Shown here one piece after another: positions 1 to 5,168 of a stretch of DNA of 13,027 nt (position 1 is the first letter of the stretch; each line of letters starts with the position of its first letter). A program made the translations under genes and the position numbers. The DNA is from an uncultured Collinsella sp. (lineage in GTDB: Bacteria > Actinomycetota > Coriobacteriia > Coriobacteriales > Coriobacteriaceae), in NCBI GenBank assembly GCA_900759335.1, contig CAAEUX010000010.1:1-13027 (forward strand), in the 5' to 3' direction. The notes beneath the pieces are model-generated. The model saw nothing but the letters and a program-made list of their open reading frames with translations. It ran no database searches and was not told the origin of the DNA.

Positions 1-54
1 CATTCCACCCTGGGCTACATGTCTCCAGTGGAATATGAGCGGCAATACGCTTGA
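1..54 (+). CDS. IS3-family transposase, C-terminal fragment (window edge)
   Basis: Frame 1 reads HSTLGYMSPVEYERQYA and then TGA at 52-54. HSTLGYxSPxEYE is the characteristic end of the DDE integrase-type transposase (OrfB) of IS3-family elements, just after the catalytic glutamate region, which lies outside the window. Only the last 17 residues are visible, so nothing can be said about whether the rest is intact. The family call rests on this motif alone, but it is distinctive. The gene faces the truncated MFS gene convergently, as expected if the IS landed inside that gene. Confidence 0.8.
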   Translation, partial: HSTLGYMSPVEYERQYA

Positions 55-75
55 GGATCCTTAAAAGAAAGTCCA
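1..75 (+). mobile_element. Right end of an IS3-family insertion sequence
   Basis: After the transposase stop at 54, about 20 nt of non-coding DNA end in GTCCA at 71-75. Read inward, the end is TGGACTTTC..., which fits the TG...CA tips common in IS3-family elements. The other end and the target duplication are outside the window, so the exact boundary is inferred. From about 76 onward the minus strand is in the MFS reading frame, so this junction probably marks where the element interrupted or replaced the rest of that gene. Confidence 0.6.
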
Positions 76-77
76 GT

Positions 78-521
78 TTATCCTTCCCACTCCACTTGGC
101 CCATCATGTGCACCGTCTCAATTTGAAGCATCGGTTTCAGCAGCGATTGGATGCCATATTGGACGCAAAGCATTGCTGCCACGACAACCGCAAGAGGCAG
201 CGAACACTTCATGGGGATAAACAGCAGTGATGCAGCCATCAGAACAATGCCGAGCACCACAAGAACCCCGCGATGTCTCCCGTGATCCGCCAAGATTCCG
301 CCAGCCGGAGTCGCAAGCACGCCCGGCACGAACGCTATCGCCGCGACAGCACCATATAACGTTGACGAGCCGCTGCAATCGAACAAGTAAAGCGGGCACG
401 CAAAGCACAGTGCCGACAACATCGAATACGCGCACAGCTGTGCAACAAGAAGACCGAAAAGCCTGATAGATCGCACTGTTTTTTGCGCCAACGAGACATT
501 GCTCCTCCGCATTCCAGCCAT
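78..521 (-). pseudogene. Truncated MFS drug-efflux-type transporter, N-terminal part only
   Basis: This encodes 147 residues where an MFS carrier normally has about 400. Visible parts are TM1 (about residues 18-45), TM2 (about 50-75), the MFS motif A GGILADHGRHRG in the loop between TM2 and TM3, TM3, and TM4 (about 108-130). The sequence ends at a TAA (78-80) directly beside the IS end, so roughly eight helices are missing and the protein is almost certainly inactive. The ATG at 519-521 is chosen because AGGGGG at 529-534 sits 7 nt upstream; the in-frame TTG at 599 lies inside an operator/terminator region and has no ribosome-binding site. It lies downstream of, and in the same direction as, a TetR gene, with two TetR-like operators before it. 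A multidrug or antibiotic exporter induced by TetR release is the usual arrangement. Substrate unknown. Confidence 0.75.
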
Positions 522-534
522 AAGCCTGCCCCCT

Positions 535-555
535 ATACATACCATTAGTATGTAT
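535..555 (-). promoter_or_regulatory. Probable TetR-family operator O1
   Basis: Perfect inverted repeat ATACATAC-N5-GTATGTAT. It ends 1 nt from the MFS ribosome-binding site, where a bound repressor would block initiation or elongation. A second, less perfect copy of the same motif lies at 600-620, which supports a specific protein site over chance. Assignment to the adjacent TetR protein is inference from position and symmetry. Confidence 0.65.
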
Positions 556-566
556 TTAATGACTTG

Positions 567-590
567 AAAAGGGCAGCCGTGGCTACCCTT
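567..590 (-). terminator. Terminator between tetR and the MFS gene
   Basis: On the minus strand AAGGGTAGC and GCTGCCCTT form a 9-bp stem (one G-U pair) with a CACG loop, followed directly by TT/TTTT. This fits a short intrinsic terminator after the tetR stop at 622. It would separate tetR from MFS transcription, or act as an attenuator. The T tract is short, so efficiency is uncertain. Confidence 0.5.
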
Positions 591-599
591 ACAAATCAA

Positions 600-620
600 T
601 TACATACCGTCAGTATCTAT
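600..620 (-). promoter_or_regulatory. Probable TetR-family operator O2
   Basis: TTACATAC-N5-GTATCTAT has the same spacing and half-sites as O1 with two arm pairs broken. Its centre is 65 bp from that of O1, and it lies 1 nt beyond the tetR stop codon. Two sites in the tetR-MFS gap are consistent with cooperative repression of the exporter gene. Confidence 0.5.
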
Positions 621-621
621 A

Positions 622-1284
622 TTACCACCCAGCACGGTTCCATACGTCCCAAATCTGAGCCGTTGTCTGGAGCACTTCATTACCCAAATCGAGCCCCACC
701 GCGGCCGCCATCTGCGCCAAACATTGCGCGCGAGCGAGCATTCGATCCTTGGTCTCGAGCGGACGGAACAGCGGCAGCAGCCAAAGATTCGCCAACAACG
801 ATACGGCCTCAGCCGCTTCGCGCGGGCATTTGCACGCAATGGAGCCGTCGGCGATGCCCTCCTCGATCACTGGCAAAAGACAGCCATCGGCCGACTCGTC
901 GAACGAGCCCTGGTACTGCATCGCCAGTAGACGCGAGCTTTTTACCGGATCTGCCGCAGGATGCATGCGTGCCCATAGCTCAATTTGCGGAACGACAGAC
1001 TCGGACGCGTACAGTCGCTTGAGCTTTTGGGCTCCCGTCATATTGCCAGCACCGAGTGTCGCGCGGCGGCGCTCAACAATCGGAGCCATTGCCCGATCAA
1101 ATGCGGCGTTGAAAATCTCTTCTTTGCTCTTAAAGTGATGATAGACAGCACCCTTGGTCATGCCATCGAGGCGGTCGACGATATCTTGAATGCTCGTCCC
1201 CTCATAACCCTGTGCGCAGAATAGCTCCAGCGCCGCGTCGAGAATCTTCGCGACTGTCTCCTCGGGATATTTATTACGCCCCAT
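622..1284 (-). CDS. TetR/AcrR-family transcriptional repressor
   Basis: This is a 220-residue protein, normal for the family. The N-terminal DNA-binding domain is clear: helix 1 ETVAKILDAALELFCAQGYEGTSI, then the helix-turn-helix DIVDRLDGMTKGAVYHHFKSKEEIF at about residues 36-60. MTKGAVYHHFKSKEE is the classic TetR recognition-helix region. The C-terminal ligand domain is unassigned. The ATG at 1282-1284 (MGRNKYPEE) is preferred over the one at 1320 because the family homology begins there; its ribosome-binding site is weak (GGATGG, about 7 nt upstream) and lies within an inverted repeat. The neighbouring truncated MFS gene and the two TACATAC operators point to local control of efflux. With the exporter broken, the repressor may now have no local target, or may be autoregulated. 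Confidence 0.88.
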   Translation of the reverse strand: MGRNKYPEETVAKILDAALELFCAQGYEGTSIQDIVDRLDGMTKGAVYHHFKSKEEIFNAAFDRAMAPIVERRRATLGAGNMTGAQKLKRLYASESVVPQIELWARMHPAADPVKSSRLLAMQYQGSFDESADGCLLPVIEEGIADGSIACKCPREAAEAVSLLANLWLLPLFRPLETKDRMLARAQCLAQMAAAVGLDLGNEVLQTTAQIWDVWNRAGW

Positions 1285-1291
1285 AATCTGT

Positions 1292-1345
1292 CCATCCGCA
1301 ACGCAAGTCTTGTGCCTCATTGCAGTATTTTAACGTTGCGGATGG
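1292..1345. repeat. 12-bp perfect inverted repeat around the tetR promoter and SD
   Basis: CCATCCGCAACG at 1292-1303 and CGTTGCGGATGG at 1334-1345, separated by 30 nt. On the minus strand the downstream arm contains the tetR ribosome-binding site (GGATGG), and the upstream arm lies between the probable -35 and -10. RNA started at the local promoter would lack the upstream arm. RNA reading through from glnK would carry both arms and could pair them over the SD. Confidence 0.6.
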
Positions 1346-1356
1346 CAGGCGGTCGA
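1327..1356 (-). promoter_or_regulatory. Probable tetR promoter
   Basis: On the minus strand TCGACC (1351-1356) and TAAAAT (1327-1332) are separated by 18 nt, giving a weak -35 and good -10 about 45 nt upstream of the chosen tetR start. Prediction by eye only. Confidence 0.4.
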
Positions 1357-1358
1357 TT

Positions 1359-1697
1359 CTACACCGCGGCGGGGCCGTGTTCGCCGGTACGGATGCGGAT
1401 GACTTCCTCGACCGGCTCGACCCAGATCTTGCCATCGCCGACGGCTCCGGTGCGAGCGGCGTTGCAGATGATGTCGACAATGCCATCGACGTGCTCATCG
1501 GCGCAGATAAGGGTGAACTGCACCTTAGGGATCGTGTTGACAAGCAACTCGTTGCCGCGCACGTATTCCTTCCAGCCATGCTGTGAGCCGCAGCCCTGCA
1601 CCTGGTTGATAGTCATACCGCGAACATCGGCAGCAAACAGCGCGTCTTTAAGAACCTCAAGCTTCTCCTGGCGCACGATAGCCGTGATCTTTTTCAT
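1359..1697 (-). CDS. glnK: P-II nitrogen regulatory protein (GlnK/GlnB type)
   Basis: This 112-residue protein matches the length of E. coli GlnB and aligns without gaps. P-II trimers bind ATP/ADP and 2-oxoglutarate and signal nitrogen status, classically by plugging AmtB. Conserved ligand residues are visible: Q39 and K58 (2-oxoglutarate/ATP), the GDGKI block at 87-91 with K90, and R101/R103 in VIRIRTGE. The T-loop (about 37-55) is unusual: residue 51, the tyrosine modified by uridylylation in E. coli and adenylylation in some actinobacteria, is leucine here (RGNELLV). Tyr45 is nearby but not at the modification position. Control by ligand binding alone is therefore likely. It lies downstream of amtB on the same strand, hence the glnK name. 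The ATG has GAGAGGA 7 nt upstream. The 207-nt gap to amtB holds a large hairpin, so the two genes may not be equally expressed. Confidence 0.93.
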   Translation of the reverse strand: MKKITAIVRQEKLEVLKDALFAADVRGMTINQVQGCGSQHGWKEYVRGNELLVNTIPKVQFTLICADEHVDGIVDIICNAARTGAVGDGKIWVEPVEEVIRIRTGEHGPAAV

Positions 1698-1739
1698 AAT
1701 GAATTCCTCTCAATAATCAACGTATCCCTTTACATGAGA

Positions 1740-1761
1740 CGCGGGTTTCCCAGGTGTCGCA
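1740..1761. repeat. Second copy of the amtB-glnK hairpin arm
   Basis: This 22-nt stretch matches the hairpin arm at 1802-1823 at 18 of 22 positions in direct orientation; both share GGTTTCCCA followed by a GTG and CGCA. In amtB-glnK RNA it could compete with that arm for pairing to the arm at 1885-1906. It lies about 40 nt upstream of the glnK start. Confidence 0.5.
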
Positions 1762-1801
1762 AACCAACCTCAGAGATCAATAAGTTCAACTGACTGGTCT
1801 T

Positions 1802-1906
1802 AGCAGGTTTCCCAAGTGCCGCAGATTGCCGTGAAAGAGGAGCGAAGCGTACTTAAGTACGTGAGCGACGATTGAACAGCAAGGTGCGGTGCTTGGGGAA
1901 GCTGCT
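1802..1906. repeat. 105-bp imperfect hairpin in the amtB-glnK gap
   Basis: The outer arms 1802-1823 and 1885-1906 are complementary at 18 of 22 positions. Inside, TTGCCGT and ACAGCAA pair with one mismatch, and the centre is the 14-bp palindrome CGTACTTAAGTACG (1848-1861). The outer arm overlaps the amtB stop codon by two bases. There is no T tract, so it is not a standard terminator. It could be an RNA processing or stabilising element, an attenuator separating amtB from glnK, or a mobile REP/MITE-like palindrome. From memory, similar GTACTTAAGTAC hairpins recur in Coriobacteriia intergenic DNA, but this was not checked. Confidence 0.65.
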
Positions 1907-3182
1907 AATCGAGTCCCGAGAAGGAGGGATATGCGCTCTCGCCGTGTTGACTCGCGTCCAGGCCCAGCGCCTCGTCGGCCTCGTCCACGCGCAGGCTGCC
2001 GTGGAACAGCGCCTTGACCACCGCGGCGATCACCAAGTCGAGCACCAGTACAATAGCGACCGTCACCACAATGCCCAAAATCTGCGAGACGAGCAGCGAC
2101 ACGTCGCCCGTGTAGAACAGGCCACCCTTACCGGTCCACGAGAGCTCCGGCACGCAGAACAGGCCCGTAAGCACGCCGCCCAAGATGCCGCCGATGCCGT
2201 GGCAGCCAAACGCATCGAGTGCATCGTCGTAGCCGAACTTGGTCTTGAGATGGCTGATGGCCAAGTAGCAGACGGGCGAGACGATCAGGCCCATGACCAG
2301 CGCCGCCCACGGCTCGACAAAGCCTGCGCCGGGCGTGACCACCACAAGGCCCGCAACCAAACCGGTACTGGCACCCACCAGCGTGGGGCGACCGGTGTGC
2401 ACGCGCTCGACGGCAAGCCACGAGACCATGCCCGCTGCGCTGGCCGTCACGGTGTTGAGGATGGCAAGTGCCGCCACGGCGTCGGCCTTAAACTCGCTGC
2501 CGCCGTTAAAGCCAAACCAGCCAAACCAAAGCAGGCCGGCACCCAACGCCACAAACGGCACGTTATGTGGACGGTAGCTCACCATGCCAAAGCCACGACG
2601 ACGGCCGAGCATTAAGCAGAGAATCAGACCCGTCAGACCGGACGAAATGTGTACCACGTCGCCGCCGGCAAAGTCGAGCGCGCCGATGATGTCGCCGATA
2701 AAGGAGCCCTCGCCGCCCCAAACCATGTGGGCAAGCGGCGCATAGACCACGAGCAGCCAAATGCCCAGGAAGGCCGTCATGGCGCCAAACTTAACGCGGC
2801 CTGCCAGACTGCCCGTAACGATAGCGGCGGTGATCATGGCAAACGCCATCTGGAAGGCGATGTTGATAATCTCCGGGTAGACGGCGCCGTCCGACGCGGT
2901 GCCCTCGGCCGCCTGCAGCACCTGGCCGAGCACCGGCAGGCACAGCAGCTGGTCAAGGCCTCCAATAAACGGACTCGAGCCGTCACCGCCGTAGGCCAGC
3001 GACCAGCCGGCAACAATCCACAGCACACCAACCAGGCCAATGGCGCCAAAGCACATGAGCATGGTGTTGATGACATTTTTGCGCCTGGACAGGCCGCCGT
3101 AGAAAAACGCCAGACCCGGTGTCATTAAAAACACGAGCATGGTGCAGATGAGCATAAACGTTGTCGATCCCGTATCGTACAT
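1905..3182 (-). CDS. amtB: Ammonium transporter AmtB
   Basis: A 425-residue Amt/MEP/Rh-family channel conducting ammonium across the cytoplasmic membrane. Family marks in order: TPGLAFFYGGLSRRKN (21-36), the signature DFAGGDVVHISSG (170-182) with Asp170 and the first pore histidine H178, WFGFNGGSE (222-230), and DAFGCHGIGGILG (323-335) with the second pore histidine H328. About 11 membrane helices are evident. The C-terminal tail ADEALGLDASQHGESAY matches the conserved cytosolic segment that contacts P-II proteins, agreeing with glnK downstream. The start at 3180-3182 is chosen because family homology begins there and AAGGGGGAG lies just upstream; the longer in-frame extension to 3365 is Arg-rich and not family-like. 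It likely has its own promoter in the 198-nt gap before it. Confidence 0.96.
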   Translation of the reverse strand: MYDTGSTTFMLICTMLVFLMTPGLAFFYGGLSRRKNVINTMLMCFGAIGLVGVLWIVAGWSLAYGGDGSSPFIGGLDQLLCLPVLGQVLQAAEGTASDGAVYPEIINIAFQMAFAMITAAIVTGSLAGRVKFGAMTAFLGIWLLVVYAPLAHMVWGGEGSFIGDIIGALDFAGGDVVHISSGLTGLILCLMLGRRRGFGMVSYRPHNVPFVALGAGLLWFGWFGFNGGSEFKADAVAALAILNTVTASAAGMVSWLAVERVHTGRPTLVGASTGLVAGLVVVTPGAGFVEPWAALVMGLIVSPVCYLAISHLKTKFGYDDALDAFGCHGIGGILGGVLTGLFCVPELSWTGKGGLFYTGDVSLLVSQILGIVVTVAIVLVLDLVIAAVVKALFHGSLRVDEADEALGLDASQHGESAYPSFSGLD

Positions 3183-3380
3183 TCGCTCCCCCTTGATCGC
3201 ATGAACGTTGTCGGCGCCCATAATGCGGCCGAGGGGCAACTGGTATAGACCAGATACGACGTTGTTAAACGCTGCGTTGTCGAATAGAAACGGTGCCGCA
3301 ATCTTGGAAACGGCGCGGCAACGGGCGCGAAACGAACGGGAAATACGCGAGCGAGAAGGGCGCACTTGGCCCCGCTCTGG
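3183..3380 (-). promoter_or_regulatory. amtB upstream region with a small palindrome
   Basis: This 198-nt gap between the CmpB gene and amtB holds CTGGT-ATAG-ACCAG (3240-3253), a palindrome with 5-bp perfect arms about 60-70 nt before the amtB start. On the minus strand it contains TATACC, which could serve as a -10 with TTTAAC 16 nt upstream. This would be a sensible position for nitrogen control, but the site is not a clear match to GlnR or AmtR boxes. No terminator was seen after the CmpB gene. Confidence 0.3.
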
Positions 3381-4400
3381 CTAGTGCCGAAACAGCTCGT
3401 GGGCGCGGTCGCGGAGATTAGTTGCTCGAATGACACCTTCGTAGCGATTGATGCGCAGGCGCGGGAAGGCATTGAAAAAGCGCAGGTCACGACGACTGAG
3501 CGACACGCTCGGTACCGGGCGGCTCATGCGCTTGCCGGCAAGGCGACGACTGAGCGACGGACGCGGCATGCTCGGCGCGGCATCGGCCACGCGGCGGGCA
3601 GCGAGCGCCAGGCCGCGAGCACCATCCGAAATAAACGTCGGCATCGAAGCCTTCTCGCGCAGGGCATCGAGCGTCGCATCGCCCAGCTCCGCCAGCCATG
3701 CGTTAACGGCACGGCTGCGGATATGCGTCTGTGCCACCGAGTCGATCGCCGAATCGGGAATACGTTCGAGCATGGAGTCGGACGCATCGGCGAGCGACTC
3801 ATTGATGCGGTCGGCAAGGTCGGCGCGCACACGCTCCAGCTGATCGGACAGACGCCGCCAGCTCGCCAACGAGCACACCGCGTCGACCATCATCGCAACC
3901 GCGACGATAAAGGCGGACAGCCGCACAATCAGCACCGGCAGATGGCCAAGCAGCCCCAACAATGCCGGCTCCACTAAACGGCAAATGCACAACGCACCCA
4001 AGCCAAACGCGCATGCCCAGTACAGACAGATGCGTCCGTGCAGGTTAAACGGCAGGTGCGAATAGTCCCAAAAGCGAGCGCCCGTTGTTTTTTCCAGCAG
4101 CACGCCTACGCTGTACTCAATCACGCTGCATACGAGCGCTGCAGCGACAAACTGGCTCGAGGCATCCGGAATCCCGCGCAACAGCAGCCAGCAGGCAATG
4201 CCGCCCGCGCCATAGATGGGGCAGCACGGTCCCAGCAAAAAGCCGCTGTTGGCAAAGCGCCCGTGGTTGAGCATGGCGCAGACTGTCGATTCCCATACCC
4301 AACCGCAAAAACCGTAGAAGGCAAACGAGAGCACCAGCGCCGAAAGCGGACAGGCGGCAAGCGTCGCGCCGTCAAATGCCATGTCGATCGCGGTCCCCAC
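3381..4400 (-). CDS. CmpB-family putative ABC-transporter permease (PF06541 type)
   Basis: A 339-residue membrane protein. The N-terminal ~175 residues show the family pattern: SFAFYGFCGWVWES (25-38), SGFLLGPCCPIYGAGG (52-67), VIEYSVGVLLEKTTGARFWDYS (split here as VIEYSVGVLLEK, 93-104, and ARFWDYS, 108-114) and GRICLYW (122-128), with about five membrane helices. The C-terminal ~160 residues are soluble, rich in Arg, Ala and Ser, with heptad-like leucines around 184-205. The family is named as a putative ABC permease but its transport role is not established. The GTG at 4398-4400 follows the HD gene by 3 nt and has GAGGAGAGGG upstream; an ATG six codons in is an alternative. The tight HD-CmpB pair suggests co-translation and shared function. 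Confidence 0.78.
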   Translation of the reverse strand: MGTAIDMAFDGATLAACPLSALVLSFAFYGFCGWVWESTVCAMLNHGRFANSGFLLGPCCPIYGAGGIACWLLLRGIPDASSQFVAAALVCSVIEYSVGVLLEKTTGARFWDYSHLPFNLHGRICLYWACAFGLGALCICRLVEPALLGLLGHLPVLIVRLSAFIVAVAMMVDAVCSLASWRRLSDQLERVRADLADRINESLADASDSMLERIPDSAIDSVAQTHIRSRAVNAWLAELGDATLDALREKASMPTFISDGARGLALAARRVADAAPSMPRPSLSRRLAGKRMSRPVPSVSLSRRDLRFFNAFPRLRINRYEGVIRATNLRDRAHELFRH

Positions 4401-4403
4401 CGT

Positions 4404-4940
4404 CTACCCTCTCCTCTTTTCACTCGATTCGCTGCTCACGCCATCGTCCGCCTCGTCCTTGCGCGGCAGGCGGCCGGCGACCGTCTCGCGCAGCGCACAC
4501 CATTTATCCGCCAGGCACACAATCCAAGCCTCACGACACGTCGGCGGCACGGGCACCAGCGGAAACATATGCCGCACGATGATATTCCGCTCGCGCGGCG
4601 TCAGCTCAAAATCCTCTTCGGCACGCGCCAGGGCAAAAAACGGATGCCGAAACCCGTGCAGGCGATGGCTCGGATCGGGATCGTGCCAGTCATAGAGAAA
4701 GTAGTCGTGCAGCAAGGCTCCGCGCAGCAACGAGGCGCGGTCGACCGAGACACCGACGCGGCCCAGGCGCTCGGCAAAGGACAGGCTTGCCCGCGCCACC
4801 GAGGTCACATGCGTATACACCGTCACATCGCCATGCTGGATAAACTCGCGCGTCAGATCCAGACGGCCCGCCTGTGCCAGTTGACGGGCAGCATGGTCTA
4901 CTTCGCACGCGATTTTCTCGGCACGAACGACATCGGACAT
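4404..4940 (-). CDS. HD-domain (predicted metal-dependent phosphohydrolase) protein
   Basis: A 178-residue soluble protein with an HD-superfamily metal site: H44 (VYTHVTSVA), the H78-D79 pair (LRGALLHDYFLYDW), histidines near 92-99 and 124 (GFRHPFFAL, VRHMFP), and D145 (CLADKWCA). HD proteins hydrolyse phosphate esters or nucleotides; the substrate here is unknown. The start at 4938-4940 (MSDVVRAEK) is chosen because GGAAGGAGG precedes it by a few bases; longer in-frame extension exists but lacks homology. It is the first gene of a two-gene unit with the CmpB protein, with only 3 nt between them, and is divergent from the DXS-like gene. Confidence 0.85.
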   Translation of the reverse strand: MSDVVRAEKIACEVDHAARQLAQAGRLDLTREFIQHGDVTVYTHVTSVARASLSFAERLGRVGVSVDRASLLRGALLHDYFLYDWHDPDPSHRLHGFRHPFFALARAEEDFELTPRERNIIVRHMFPLVPVPPTCREAWIVCLADKWCALRETVAGRLPRKDEADDGVSSESSEKRRG

Positions 4941-5026
4941 GCTGCCTCCTTCCAGCGACTCACGGCGACAAGCCACGACCTGCACGCATGGAATAAAATC
5001 ATCATCGAATCTACCAGTATGGCATC

Positions 5027-5044
5027 GGACAAAACGTTTTGCCC
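5027..5044. promoter_or_regulatory. CG-centred palindrome in the HD / DXS-like divergent gap
   Basis: CAAAACGTTTTG (5030-5041) is a perfect 12-bp palindrome, extending to 18 bp with one mismatched pair. A central CG with A/T arms resembles LacI-family operators. It lies 86 nt before the HD start and 125 nt before the DXS-like start, so it could serve either direction. No regulator gene is adjacent. Confidence 0.35.
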
Positions 5045-5168
5045 CGCCAGTTGGCGAATTACCGCGCCGCCGTCACATATCAAACGCCAAAATGTGCGAG
5101 ACTGTTTTGTGCAATTGTGCCGGCCGAGGGAGCGCCGGCGCTCGATTCGCATGGAGTAACCCACAACG

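Noticed and set aside
1802..1906. Intrinsic terminator after amtB
   Set aside because: The stem is long and interrupted and no run of T follows on either strand, so it is reported as a hairpin repeat instead.
1872..2615. 247-residue plus-strand open frame
   Set aside because: It lies antisense to amtB, whose motifs are unmistakable, and is rich in His/Arg/Gln as expected for a GC-rich shadow frame.
3183..3365. N-terminal extension of AmtB to the upstream start
   Set aside because: The 61 extra residues are Arg-rich and unlike the family, while the internal ATG has a strong ribosome-binding site exactly where homology begins.
4038..5159. 373-residue plus-strand open frame
   Set aside because: Antisense to the CmpB and HD genes; no recognisable domain, very Arg/Gln-rich, and it crosses the divergent promoter region.
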